NCBI RefSeq assembly: GCF_000153405.2
Contig: NC_020802.1
Coordinates: 1,693,883 to 1,757,882, forward strand
Origin: Psychromonas sp. CNPT3
GTDB lineage: Bacteria; Pseudomonadota; Gammaproteobacteria; Enterobacterales; Psychromonadaceae
Direction: 5' to 3'
DNA: 64,000 nucleotides
Shown here piece after piece: positions 17,148 through 25,934 of this stretch. Position numbers and translations under genes: made by a program. The notes under the pieces were generated by a model. That model did not search any database. It was given only the letters and a program-made list of their open reading frames with translations, and was not told where the DNA came from. Position 1 is the stretch's first letter; every line of letters begins with the position of its first letter.

Positions 17148-18404
17148 TCACTCTTCTTGGTAATGGTAAATATGATCAGATAAGCTATTGATCAACAATA
17201 AATTATGTGAGCCTTGCTTGATATTAATTTTTTCTATTTGATGTTTAGGATAGCTGATTTGCAAAAGCTCACCAGGGCCGTCTATATAGGCAAACTGAAT
17301 ATTAGCCGGAAGCATATTCCAACTACGTAGATCTGCGACTTCCGTTAACACCGTCGCCATATTGGCAATGAGCCCCAATAAAGGATCCGCTGAATGCGCT
17401 TGTGACACTAATTGATACTTAAGCACTGCGCGACTCGTTGTCGCAAGTAAAATCCCGGGAAATTGTGCTTTGAGATCAGCCCGCGCCAAGCTGTCAATAC
17501 TTTCAACGAGTTGCGTATTTTCGGTGTTCTGTGAAAATGAAACCTGCGCCTGTGTAGAAGCACTTGCAAGGCGCGGATAAGCGGGTAAAACAATGCGTAT
17601 TAATTGCTCGCCATTAAAACTGGGCACCATCATAGAGGTTTGTTTCTTTGGGCTGACCACACCATCAAAGTACAGAATAAAAATTTGCCCTGCGTTTTTA
17701 TTTTTAGACAGATGTACTTGTGGGAATTGTTTCTGATAATCGCGATACTGCGCCGTTGCCCCTAATTTAGCACTCATGCGTAATAAGGCTTTTTGCAATG
17801 ATACTGGCAAGGCAATATCATTTTTGTCCATCACCTCACTCACTTTGCGATAACTTATTAAGGCATTAGACTGCTCATCTAATAACTCATAAATAATGGC
17901 AGATAATAAATGCGTTGACGCTAACTCCCCTGTTAATGCCTCTTTGCTGGCCAGCTTTTTCATACTGACATCCGCTTGCAACATCTCAACACGTGCATTA
18001 TCTATGTCGTTATTAAACAGATAACTCAATGCTAAAATATTATGTAACATAACAAGATCAGTGGGCGATCCACTATAACTGCGCAACACCTCACTGACGC
18101 TGCCGGCTGCAATATTTTCAGTAATGGATGTCGCTTGTACTAATTGAATCTCTTTTTTAGCCGAGCTAAGCGTGACAATTGCCTCATCGAATTGCCCAGA
18201 TAACAATTGTAACAACCCCATATTCAACTGATATTGAACCATGTCACGTGCTTCAGGCTGTATTTCAGATAGCTGAGTTAATACTATTTCGGGCGCATTT
18301 TCATGTAATGACTGGGCAAGTTGATTGCTTATTTTTTGGTGCCCTGCACAGCCAACTAATAACGTACATAAAAAAAATGCAAATATGCGTATGATTTGTT
18401 TCAT
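17148..18404 (-). CDS. COG3014-type TPR-like lipoprotein
   Basis: This 418-residue lipoprotein has a signal peptide ending in LLVGC (Cys19). A helical repeat region with a TPR flavour follows (NMGLLQLLSGQFDEAIVTL; HNILALSYLFNNDIDNARVEML; HLLSAIIYELLDEQSNALISYRK). The C-terminal half is beta-rich and less familiar. It matches my memory of the COG3014 family, which co-occurs with LPP20-like and LpoB lipoproteins. The function is unknown; cell-envelope or peptidoglycan-synthase regulation is inferred from context. It lies downstream of lpoB but is separated by an intrinsic terminator, so it is partly a separate unit. Confidence 0.78.
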   Translation of the reverse strand: MKQIIRIFAFFLCTLLVGCAGHQKISNQLAQSLHENAPEIVLTQLSEIQPEARDMVQYQLNMGLLQLLSGQFDEAIVTLSSAKKEIQLVQATSITENIAAGSVSEVLRSYSGSPTDLVMLHNILALSYLFNNDIDNARVEMLQADVSMKKLASKEALTGELASTHLLSAIIYELLDEQSNALISYRKVSEVMDKNDIALPVSLQKALLRMSAKLGATAQYRDYQKQFPQVHLSKNKNAGQIFILYFDGVVSPKKQTSMMVPSFNGEQLIRIVLPAYPRLASASTQAQVSFSQNTENTQLVESIDSLARADLKAQFPGILLATTSRAVLKYQLVSQAHSADPLLGLIANMATVLTEVADLRSWNMLPANIQFAYIDGPGELLQISYPKHQIEKINIKQGSHNLLLINSLSDHIYHYQEE

Positions 18405-18424
18405 TGATAGACTCTATAAAAAGA

Positions 18425-18454
18425 TCATAAAAAAGGCGCTTAAAAAGCGCCTTT
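18425..18454 (-). terminator. Intrinsic terminator between lpoB and the COG3014 gene
   Basis: On the minus strand a 10-bp stem AAAGGCGCTT/AAGCGCCTTT with a 3-nt loop is followed by a T-run. It lies in the 59-bp gap after lpoB, so the two downstream lipoprotein genes depend on readthrough or a promoter within the remaining space. Confidence 0.85.
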
Positions 18455-18463
18455 CATTAAAAA

Positions 18464-19063
18464 TCACCCGCGTATTTTACTGTTCTTCACTAATTTTTTT
18501 ATTTTCTTCTGTCCAATCCAAACTTTTCGATTATCTTTAATGCTGATAAGCTCTAAGTTCACTTGATAAAAACGCACTTGCGTATCACCATCTACATCAA
18601 TAATGGTATTAATTTGACCTTGCATCATAAAGTCAGCGCCATATTCTTGGCCCATCGCTTTGCGGGTGTTTTCACTGGCATTTAAGTCTTGATCGCCTCG
18701 CTCATCTCTAATTTCTTGACGTTGCGATGCAGATGCGACAAATTGAATTTCACCCGAATTTATCAGTTCACGCTCCATGTCAGCAATAAATGTATTCGTA
18801 TTAATATGCTCATGACTTAAGTTCTTAATTCGGCCAATAATAACCACTGGCTCACTGCCATTGAGTTGGTTAAATTTACGGATCCAAGAGCGCGATAACG
18901 CATCTTCAATCATTTCTTTTGCCACCAATTGCGAATCAGTGTCATTCCAAGCACCACTTAAATCTACAACGTCACTGCTATCGAGTCGCTCGACAGATGT
19001 AGAACAAGCACTTAAAAATAAAGCACCAAACATTAAGCAGGTTATTTTAATAATCGATTTCAT
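18464..19063 (-). CDS. lpoB: Penicillin-binding protein activator LpoB
   Basis: LpoB is an outer-membrane lipoprotein that reaches through the periplasm to stimulate the peptidoglycan synthase PBP1B. The signal peptide ends in LFLSAC (Cys20). The globular domain is recognisable from DVVDLSGAWNDTDSQLVAKEMI, PVVIIGRIKNLSHEHINT and the VWIGQKKIKK C-terminus. I start at the ATG at 19063, giving 199 residues, with GGAGAA inside the last codons of hinT. HinT's stop codon is 1 bp upstream, so the genes are coupled. The E. coli order hinT-ycfL-lpoB is matched except that ycfL is absent. Confidence 0.92.
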   Translation of the reverse strand: MKSIIKITCLMFGALFLSACSTSVERLDSSDVVDLSGAWNDTDSQLVAKEMIEDALSRSWIRKFNQLNGSEPVVIIGRIKNLSHEHINTNTFIADMERELINSGEIQFVASASQRQEIRDERGDQDLNASENTRKAMGQEYGADFMMQGQINTIIDVDGDTQVRFYQVNLELISIKDNRKVWIGQKKIKKLVKNSKIRG

Positions 19064-19064
19064 T

Positions 19065-19433
19065 TTATTCTCCAATAGTCTTTTCAGCACAGATTAATTT
19101 CCCTAAATTTTCCCCACCTAACAAGTGTAGATGGATATGAAAAACCTCTTGTCCGCCATCTTTATTACAATTCATGATCAAACGATATCCAGACGCATCG
19201 ATCCCTTCTTGTTGTGCTAATTTTTTAGCCACTGTGTATAACTTTCCTACTAAGACTTCATCTTCAACTTCAATATCATTGACCGTCGCGATAAGCTTAT
19301 TAGGTATAATTAAAATATGTACAGGTGCTTGTGGCGATATATCACGAAAAGCGGTGACAAAATCATCTTGATATAAAATATCAGCAGGGATCTCTTTATT
19401 AATTATTTTTCTAAAAATCGTTTCTTCAGACAT
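19065..19433 (-). CDS. hinT: HIT-family purine nucleoside phosphoramidase HinT
   Basis: HinT hydrolyses adenosine phosphoramidates and aminoacyl-adenylates. The histidine triad HIHLHLLGG is intact near the C-terminus, and [18 protein letters not shown] is the typical N-terminus. Its 122 residues are the normal length. It belongs to a run of tightly spaced minus-strand genes, yejK - pterin-synthase-like gene - hinT - lpoB, with gaps of 16, 15 and 1 bp. That suggests one transcript ending at the terminator after lpoB. Confidence 0.95.
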   Translation of the reverse strand: MSEETIFRKIINKEIPADILYQDDFVTAFRDISPQAPVHILIIPNKLIATVNDIEVEDEVLVGKLYTVAKKLAQQEGIDASGYRLIMNCNKDGGQEVFHIHLHLLGGENLGKLICAEKTIGE

Positions 19434-19448
19434 AATAGCTCTCTTTTT

Positions 19449-20315
19449 TCATTCAGCAATAGCGCCTTTGCCAATGCCTTCATAAGCATAAACAGTAACC
19501 TGGGTGTTATCGCACTGTTGTTTTTTTATCTGCCCGCAAATAAAAACAGCGAGTTCTTCAACGGTGGTATCTTTAGGTAATATATCAACGCGTGATGCTG
19601 CGATCAATAATTCAAAATAACCTTGCTGCGCATGATATGCACTTGCAATGTAATTCGTCGTTTTATCTTTTAGCATAAAAGACAGATCCGATACATCAAT
19701 TTTATCTTCTTGGCTCAGTAAATATATATCTTGCCAACGCAGCGCCCATTTTTCGACTAAAGTTGGAGAATAAATGCCTTCCACAAAAATATCTATCTTA
19801 GAGCGATGACCGTGTGCGATACGTTGACAATTACCCCCATGTTTTTTTAAACCATGCGTGTAATGATAATAAGGCGTGGCTATGTTTTCAGCGTGCAGAT
19901 GCACTTCAAGCCCACAAATATTTTCAGGTAATTGTTTTAAAATGATTTCCTGTAAATAATCCTCTATCGCTTCAATGCTAATACTCGTTACATCTAATAA
20001 GCAATACGCTTGATGTGGGCATTTAAGTTGAATATAGGTATTATCCGTTAATTTAAAGTCCACTTGGGTGCGCAGTTGCTGTTGTTCAATATCACAATTG
20101 TCAGCCTTTATTGGCACTAACAATTTATGATCCACTTGCGCATCAATGATGGCTTTGATTTGTTTTTTGACTAAAGAAAAATCAAGTAACATCGCTTCTG
20201 CATTTAAACTGCCCTCTAACACGATATCCACTTGATAACTTTCACCAACAAAGCCACGAATTGGATCTAAATAACTAGAGTCTATTACCGTTAAATCTCG
20301 TACAAATAATTTCAT
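19449..20315 (-). CDS. Two-half 6-carboxytetrahydropterin synthase/PTPS-like protein
   Basis: This 288-residue protein contains two stretches related to the QueD/PTPS fold. The C-terminal half has the Cys plus HGH zinc-type motif (GGNCQRIAHGHRSKIDIFVEG) and a final acidic site (VTVYAYEGIGKGA). It lacks the usual DF and DHxxL elements. The N-terminal half lacks HGH (it has GES) but keeps LLDFSLVKK and VDHKLLVP. The catalytic elements are thus split between halves, as if one active site is assembled from a duplicated fold. Canonical members make the queuosine precursor carboxytetrahydropterin. Whether this protein does so is uncertain, and no queC/queE is nearby. Related genes are annotated in Vibrio as 6-carboxytetrahydropterin synthase. 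Confidence 0.75.
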   Translation of the reverse strand: MKLFVRDLTVIDSSYLDPIRGFVGESYQVDIVLEGSLNAEAMLLDFSLVKKQIKAIIDAQVDHKLLVPIKADNCDIEQQQLRTQVDFKLTDNTYIQLKCPHQAYCLLDVTSISIEAIEDYLQEIILKQLPENICGLEVHLHAENIATPYYHYTHGLKKHGGNCQRIAHGHRSKIDIFVEGIYSPTLVEKWALRWQDIYLLSQEDKIDVSDLSFMLKDKTTNYIASAYHAQQGYFELLIAASRVDILPKDTTVEELAVFICGQIKKQQCDNTQVTVYAYEGIGKGAIAE

Positions 20316-20331
20316 TTTTATCTAATCTTTT

Positions 20332-21387
20332 TTAAAAAGGTGCATCTTGCGCATTGACCGGAGACTCGACTATATCAATATCTCGTTTTAACTGCTCACG
20401 TAAATTTGGCGGAATACCCACAATGGTTAATGTATCTGAGGCTGCATCATACTGAATGCGATCGCCTAAATGCTTTTGATCAAAGCTAATACTCACGCCC
20501 CCACCTTGACCTACATATTTGGTTAATTTGCGCAGGACACTGCGATCCACCGGAAACGATTTTTCTAATTCAAAATCACTGTTTACGAAATCATAAAAAC
20601 TGCCTTCGAGTTTGGGCGCGTCTGGCAACTGCTCTGATAACGATGAAAGATCAATGTCTTCACCTTGTTTTAATTGCTCTTTACAATATTCAAAGGCAAC
20701 TTCACGTACTTCTTGCTTCTTCTCAACCGGCAATTCGCCACGCACACAAAATTCATCTACCGCTTGCATCAATACTTTATTTTGAATTTTGGTATCAAAG
20801 CCTTCTTTAGCGCCCATAAAATCAAGGAAAAAATCAGCAACTTGACGACCAACTCGGCCTTTAATAAAAGAGATACAACGGTTTGAGCTAGGATCGCGCT
20901 CAAGTAAGGTTAAATCGATACGTGCCACCAATTGAATTTTACTGGTTTCAATATGCTGACTTGTTTTTAACTCTAAATCTTCATTCACACTGATTGACTC
21001 GTGATTTTGCAATAAAGCAATCAAAAGATAATTACTCGCCGTCCAATTGTATTTACTGATAAGTAAAATACCTTGCTCTGCAAAGTCATGCTTTTGTAAT
21101 TCAGTCACTAAACAGGTTGCCACTTTTTGCGAAAAACTCACAAAATCGAGTGTACCCTTCATCTCTTGCATCAAGGCGGGATAAAAACTGCCTTCTTTTT
21201 CGTCTTGAGTGATAAACGATGCAAAAGCTTTATTCGTTTTACTTTGATAGGTTTTATGCAATTTCATTAAGAAATCGTCAATGGAAGGCGAAATAGGTAA
21301 CTCACCCTCGCGCATTTTACACTGTAATGTACCTTCTGAACTATAATGAAGAGAATGTAAAATGACATTGCTGGCGGAAATATTCAT
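20332..21387 (-). CDS. yejK: Nucleoid-associated protein YejK (NdpA)
   Basis: YejK is a cytoplasmic nucleoid-associated protein (37-kD nucleoid-associated family). At 351 residues it is close to the E. coli length. Recognisable segments are DPSSNRCISFIKGRVGRQVADFFLDFMGA, a stretch near residue 200, and RSVLRKLTKYVGQGGGVSISFD near residue 290. It is divergent from yejL-yejM across about 280 bp, exactly as in E. coli, which strongly supports the call. It is probably the first gene of the yejK - pterin-like - hinT - lpoB transcript. Confidence 0.95.
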   Translation of the reverse strand: MNISASNVILHSLHYSSEGTLQCKMREGELPISPSIDDFLMKLHKTYQSKTNKAFASFITQDEKEGSFYPALMQEMKGTLDFVSFSQKVATCLVTELQKHDFAEQGILLISKYNWTASNYLLIALLQNHESISVNEDLELKTSQHIETSKIQLVARIDLTLLERDPSSNRCISFIKGRVGRQVADFFLDFMGAKEGFDTKIQNKVLMQAVDEFCVRGELPVEKKQEVREVAFEYCKEQLKQGEDIDLSSLSEQLPDAPKLEGSFYDFVNSDFELEKSFPVDRSVLRKLTKYVGQGGGVSISFDQKHLGDRIQYDAASDTLTIVGIPPNLREQLKRDIDIVESPVNAQDAPF

Positions 21388-21669
21388 ACGGATAACGACC
21401 CAATTAAAAAAACGATGACATGTATTTTATACTAAGCGAATGTAAAAAACAGACAAACCATGAAAGCACGCAGAAATAACGCGTATCTTCGTTTATAACA
21501 CCCTATATACCGGGCTACATTTGGGATAAAAACAAAATGTTAGTTCAATAACGTTTCTGTTTTTTAAAGATAATAGTTATTTTATTTTGAATAAGCATTG
21601 TTTCTATTTGGAGTAAGCGTGTAGCTAGGGTATTATGATTTTTATTTTAAGTAGAGTCAGTAAACACGC

Positions 21670-21894
21670 ATGCCTATAATTTCTAAATATTCCAGTCAAA
21701 AAATCGAAAACATCCTAAATGAAGTCATGGATGTTCTGCACAATAATGATGTTTCCGTTGATTTAAGCTTAATGATTTTAGGTAATAGCATTACACATAT
21801 TATTAACGGTCAAGTACCAACACATAAACGTGCTGAGATCAGTGAAAAATTCGTTAAAGCACTCAGTGCTTCTATTAATAAAAAAGATAAATAA
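21670..21894 (+). CDS. yejL: YejL family protein (DUF1414)
   Basis: A 74-residue DUF1414 protein, recognised from MPIISKYSSQKIENILNEV and SLMILGNSITHIINGQVP and from its place between yejK and yejM. It looks all-helical and cytoplasmic. The molecular function is unknown. It sits 5 bp before yejM and is probably translationally linked to it. Confidence 0.93.
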   Translation: MPIISKYSSQKIENILNEVMDVLHNNDVSVDLSLMILGNSITHIINGQVPTHKRAEISEKFVKALSASINKKDK

Positions 21895-21899
21895 ATAAT

Positions 21900-23687
21900 A
21901 TGGTTGAAACGGGTAATAAATTTCATGACAACGTATCTCGATTGCTTAATTGGGGCCATTGGTTTACTTTTTTCAACCTGATCTTGGTTTCATTGATCAG
22001 CTTGCGTTATATAAAATACGCAGGTTTATCTGATTCTGGGGTCGGTGTCGCTTATCAATTTGTCAGTTTGATAGGCCATACCAGCTTTTTAAGTGCAATG
22101 GTATTCACCCTAATATTATTCCCACTTGCCTTTATTATACCTTGGCCTCGTGTATACCGTATTGTCGCCATTTGTATCGCCACTGGCGCCGTTACGTTTT
22201 TAATCATAGATACGCAGATATTTAAACTTTATAACTTTCATTTAAACCCGCTTATTTGGCAGTTTTTACAACGCCCAGAGCAAGTAGAGCAGATCTATTC
22301 GATTAATTTGCACTACATCTCAGTACCTATTATCGTTGCCATAGAAATTGCATTTTCCTTTTTAATCCGCCGAAAATCTCGCAAATTACAAGCTAAAACG
22401 CTTGCAAAACCCATTGCGATTTTCTTGTTTACGACCTTTGTTCTTACTCATTTGACCTATATTTGGGCTGATGCCACCCAATATCGCCCTATTACTCAGC
22501 AGAAATCTATTTATCCGCTATCTTACCCCATGACCGCACGCTCGTTCTTAAAACGACAAGGTTGGTTAACAGATGATAAATTACAGACTCGCATGAGCCA
22601 GCATAAAGATGCTAACAAGCATGAATTACAATACCCTATTAAACCTTTAACGTTTAACGAGGCAGGTAATAAGCAGAATGTATTATTAATTGCGGTTGAG
22701 TCTTTACGCGCGGATATGCTTAACCCACAAAACATGCCTTTTACCTACCAATTAAGTCAACAAGGACTTAATTTTAAACAACATTTTAGTGGGGCAAATA
22801 ATCGCGCTCAAGGTATATTTAGCCTCTTTTATGCGTTACCAAATCGCTACTGGGCAGAGATAACCCTCAATTATATCTCACCAGTATTAATCAACAGCTT
22901 AGATAATAGCGGTTACCATTTTGGTCTATTTTCAAGTATCGGATTTTTACACCCCGAATTTTTACAAAGTACGTTTAGTAAATTAGACAACAAACGTTTA
23001 AAAAAATACTCACAGCTAAATAATAATGCCAACACCATCAAGCAATGGAAGCATTCGGTTACCCGTGAAGATGCCTCACAAAAGTGGTTTAATTTTATTT
23101 ATTTAGCCCAAGAAAATGGTGCGACGCTTGCCCATAACAATATTCTTTCGCTCACAGCCCAAGTCAAAAAATCACAGCGCTATCAAGCCCAAGTATTGAA
23201 AATAGATAACTATATAAAAACAGTGCTCAGCACCTTAAAACAACAACAACAACTTGATAACACGATTGTCATTATCACCGGGACTCATGGCGCAACCTTC
23301 GAAAAAGCATCTAGCCCAGTGGCAAGTGTCAGTAATGCACACGTACCGTTAGTCATGCTATGGCCAGGAAAAGAACAACGAGAAATAACACGTTTTACAA
23401 GTCATGTTGATATTGTCCCAACCTTGATGCAAGAGTTGCTTGGCAATCAAGATGATGCCTCGCTATACAGTAATGGTCAGAGTTTATTTGACGCGAGTCC
23501 TCGTCGCTACTTATTGTCGGGTGATTTGAAAAATTATGTTATTTATGAAAAAGATAAAATCACCCAGTTTTCAATTAATGGAAAAGTTAGCTCTATTAAT
23601 TGGCAAGGACAAACATTAAATAATGATGAGTTCGATATCACCTTGTTAATTGATGTTCTTTCTAAATTACGTCGATTTAACCAATAA
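21900..23687 (+). CDS. yejM: YejM/PbgA/LapC inner-membrane sulfatase-fold protein
   Basis: YejM senses periplasmic LPS and restrains LapB, so protecting LpxC from proteolysis in enterobacteria. Here 595 residues begin with about five transmembrane helices (roughly 20-190, DUF3413-like). A linker and a periplasmic alkaline-phosphatase/sulfatase-fold domain follow (NVLLIAVESLRADMLNPQNMPF near 260; TIVIITGTHGATFE near 455). The canonical catalytic threonine/metal residues are not obvious, as in known non-enzymatic members. The gene follows yejL by 5 bp. A perfect hairpin follows the stop. The call is firm; the LPS role is by family. Confidence 0.94.
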   Translation: MVETGNKFHDNVSRLLNWGHWFTFFNLILVSLISLRYIKYAGLSDSGVGVAYQFVSLIGHTSFLSAMVFTLILFPLAFIIPWPRVYRIVAICIATGAVTFLIIDTQIFKLYNFHLNPLIWQFLQRPEQVEQIYSINLHYISVPIIVAIEIAFSFLIRRKSRKLQAKTLAKPIAIFLFTTFVLTHLTYIWADATQYRPITQQKSIYPLSYPMTARSFLKRQGWLTDDKLQTRMSQHKDANKHELQYPIKPLTFNEAGNKQNVLLIAVESLRADMLNPQNMPFTYQLSQQGLNFKQHFSGANNRAQGIFSLFYALPNRYWAEITLNYISPVLINSLDNSGYHFGLFSSIGFLHPEFLQSTFSKLDNKRLKKYSQLNNNANTIKQWKHSVTREDASQKWFNFIYLAQENGATLAHNNILSLTAQVKKSQRYQAQVLKIDNYIKTVLSTLKQQQQLDNTIVIITGTHGATFEKASSPVASVSNAHVPLVMLWPGKEQREITRFTSHVDIVPTLMQELLGNQDDASLYSNGQSLFDASPRRYLLSGDLKNYVIYEKDKITQFSINGKVSSINWQGQTLNNDEFDITLLIDVLSKLRRFNQ

Positions 23688-23696
23688 CAGATTACC

Positions 23697-23724
23697 GATA
23701 AAGCGCGCCTATGTGCGCTTTATC
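23697..23724 (+). terminator. Hairpin after yejM
   Basis: Perfect 10-bp stem GATAAAGCGC/GCGCTTTATC, 8-nt loop, 9 bp after the stop codon. No T-run follows, so it may terminate weakly or protect the mRNA end. Confidence 0.5.
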
Positions 23725-24284
23725 ATACTCCCTCCTTATTCTCTCCCCAAAAAATATGAAACATCGCTTGTTAACTTATATGCACCATGCCCTTTTATGT
23801 GTTGACACAAACAGCATACGGCTTGTGACGAGGCAATCTTCTTTTTGCGCGGACATAGCTTAGCATTACGCCATAAAACACATCTTATTCATTCCTATGA
23901 TGTGAGGTATACCTCCATAGATAAAAGAACGCTCACTGCACGTTATACCAAAATAATTCATTAAGCTTCCATGTACTGCGCAGTAAAAATTAACACTAGC
24001 AAGGCGTGAGTTGCAGGATAGTGTTGCTCTCACTTCAAAACGCACAGCGTAGGTAGGGGTAATTTTAACAAGCAAGACAGATCACTTTTTTAGTTCTTTT
24101 GGCATTATAAGCCATATTGGCAAACAAACACGCTCGCGTCATATCAGTTAGAAACTGATATTCGAGTAAATGAGATAAGAGATTAATAGAATGGTTTATG
24201 TGAAAACTTCAGACATATAACCGCGATGCATAACATCATGCATAACGTTTTATTGGGCTTTGCATATGGGTATAGGTAAGAAAC
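23725..24284. other. Gene-less 560-bp stretch holding a MITE-like insertion
   Basis: Apart from the MITE-like element at 23944-24109 I see no gene. A perfect 9-bp inverted repeat ATATCAGTT/AACTGATAT (24141-24161) has no T-run. The sequence at 23725-23943 has only short, interrupted reading frames that I do not recognise. Confidence 0.5.
23944..24109. mobile_element. MITE-like element, longer copy
   Basis: About 166 bp beginning TATACCAAAATAATTC and ending in TTCTTTTGGCATTATA. These are the same termini as the element at 14551-14641. The right arm (AACAAGCAAGACAGATCAC) is identical between copies over at least 19 bp. The middle about 75 bp, absent from the other copy, carries no open frame. 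The termini here are more diverged than in the short copy. Confidence 0.6.
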
Positions 24285-24318
24285 GAAAAAAGGCTTCTCA
24301 ATTGAGAAGCCTTTTTTC
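24285..24318 (-). terminator. Terminator of the first tRNA-Ser gene
   Basis: A perfect 34-bp palindrome centred on CAATTG with A6/T6 flanks, 5 bp beyond the tRNA 3' end. It can terminate in either direction. Confidence 0.9.
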
Positions 24319-24323
24319 TAATG

Positions 24324-24414
24324 TGGCGGAGGAGGTCGGATTTGAACCGACGGAGAGCTATAAACCCTCGCTGGTTTTCAAGACCAGTGCATTCAGCCGC
24401 TCTGCCACCCCTCC
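24324..24414 (-). tRNA. tRNA-Ser (anticodon UGA), copy 1
   Basis: A 91-nt type-II tRNA with encoded CCA. The acceptor stem begins GGAGGGG on the minus strand. The anticodon loop reads CTTGAAA (TGA anticodon) between CTGGT and ACCAG, followed by a long variable arm and the TTCAAATCC T-loop. It decodes UCA. I see no difference from the copy at 27985-28075 along the full length. Confidence 0.96.
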
Positions 24415-24628
24415 GGAACAAGGCGGATAATATGCAAATTGAGCTATCTTGTAAAGCAATAATAGTAAAAACACGTTTGTTTGCCGATATAATCTACAAC
24501 TACGCAATATTAAACAGAAAAAACGACTTTAGCCTCTCATGTTGCTTCCATGTTTAATCAACTTAAATAAATACCTCGCTATTTTATAGGGATATATCTC
24601 AATATTCCCCATACAAATTAAGAGGTTA

Positions 24629-24653
24629 AATGATAGTGATTATTGTTATCATT
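24629..24653. promoter_or_regulatory. Fur box upstream of the iron ABC transporter
   Basis: The inverted repeat AATGATA...TATCATT contains two overlapping 15-mers (at 24631 and 24637, offset by 6 bp). Each matches the Fur 7-1-7 consensus TGATAATGATTATCA at 12 of 15 positions. It lies 65 bp upstream of the binding-protein gene. The rest of the 304-bp gap between the tRNA and that gene shows nothing else. Confidence 0.8.
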
Positions 24654-24718
24654 TAGTTTACAGGGCGTAAAATGTTTAGTAGTATCTTTCTCCATCATTA
24701 ACAAAGGGAGAAAAAACA

Positions 24719-25858
24719 ATGATAAGTTTTAACTTTAAAAACGCCAAGAAAACAGTGCTCTGTCTTTTATTAGGTAGCGTTTTTAACGTACAAGCCGAGA
24801 TTGTCACGGTGACGGATATTGCAGGACGCAATGTCACCATTGATAATAAAAAAGTACATAATATCGTTTTAGGCGAAGGCCGTTTAACTTACGCACTCTC
24901 CGTTTTAGATAAAGAAGCACCTTTATCTCGCGTTGTGGGTTGGACCGATGATTTAATAAAATATGATCCTGATGCTTATCGAAAATATAAAGAAAAATTC
25001 CCTGAAATTAGTAAAATCGCCAATTTAGGCAGTCCTTATGCGGGTGATTTAGATTTAGAGAAAACCTTAACGTTGGGTACGGATTTATTTATCCTAAATT
25101 TAGGTAATTTACTCAAGGCACAAGAAAGTGGGTTATTAACAAAGCTTGAAAAAGCAGGCATTAAAGTGGTCTTTGTCGATTTTCGTCAACGCCCAACACA
25201 AAATACGATCCCCAGCTTATTACTCTTAGGTAAAGTACTCGACAGAGAAAAACAAGCGAATGAATTTGTCGATTATTACATTACACAAATGCGTAAAGTC
25301 AGTAATATCGTACAAAGTAAAAAATTAGAAGAGCGCCCTCTTGTCTTTATTGAAAAAGCAGCAGGATTTAATCCTGATACTTGCTGCAGTACCTTTGGCA
25401 GTGCAAATTTAGGTAAATTGGTCGAAGAAGCTGGCGGCATTAACTGGGGAAGCAGTAAATTCTCAGGCTACACAGGTAAAGTTAACCAAGAAGCACTGTT
25501 TGTAGATGATCCCGATATTATTATTGGTACGGGCGCTAATTGGTCAGAAGCGAATCCCAATACAGCTGCGGTGTTGTTTGGTTATGAAGCAACACATGCC
25601 CTTGCGCAAAAACGTTTAAAAGCACTAGCTGATCGTAAAGGCTGGCCTGCATTAAGCGCCGTCCAAACGAAAGAGTTTTACTCTATTTACCATCAGTTTT
25701 ATAACAGCCCTTATCACTTTATTGCCTTACAAGTCTTTGCTAAATGGTTTTATGCCGACGACTTTAAAGACTTAGATCCAGAGGCTAATTTCAAAGAATT
25801 ACACGATAAGTTCTTAGCGATTGACTTAACGGGTGTTTTTTGGGAAAAACTAAATTAA
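24719..25858 (+). CDS. Iron/siderophore ABC transporter periplasmic binding protein
   Basis: A signal peptide (residues 1-26, ending NVQA) precedes a class III (FecB/BtuF-type) periplasmic binding protein. The start VTVTDIAGRNVTI is the standard N-terminal strand. The long helix linking the two lobes lies around residues 175-200. The lobe-2 sequence TCCSTFGSANLGKLVEEAGG is characteristic. It would deliver a chelated metal (ferric siderophore, heme or similar) to the permease encoded 76 bp downstream. A Fur box upstream argues for iron. No TonB-dependent receptor gene is nearby. Length is 379 residues, slightly large for the family. The exact ligand cannot be told. Confidence 0.88.
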   Translation: MISFNFKNAKKTVLCLLLGSVFNVQAEIVTVTDIAGRNVTIDNKKVHNIVLGEGRLTYALSVLDKEAPLSRVVGWTDDLIKYDPDAYRKYKEKFPEISKIANLGSPYAGDLDLEKTLTLGTDLFILNLGNLLKAQESGLLTKLEKAGIKVVFVDFRQRPTQNTIPSLLLLGKVLDREKQANEFVDYYITQMRKVSNIVQSKKLEERPLVFIEKAAGFNPDTCCSTFGSANLGKLVEEAGGINWGSSKFSGYTGKVNQEALFVDDPDIIIGTGANWSEANPNTAAVLFGYEATHALAQKRLKALADRKGWPALSAVQTKEFYSIYHQFYNSPYHFIALQVFAKWFYADDFKDLDPEANFKELHDKFLAIDLTGVFWEKLN

Positions 25859-25934
25859 TCACCTTTAAATACATTTTTTAAAACGATAACGAGCGTGTAA
25901 TAGCGCGCGTTATCTGTGAGATACAAGGTCTAAA

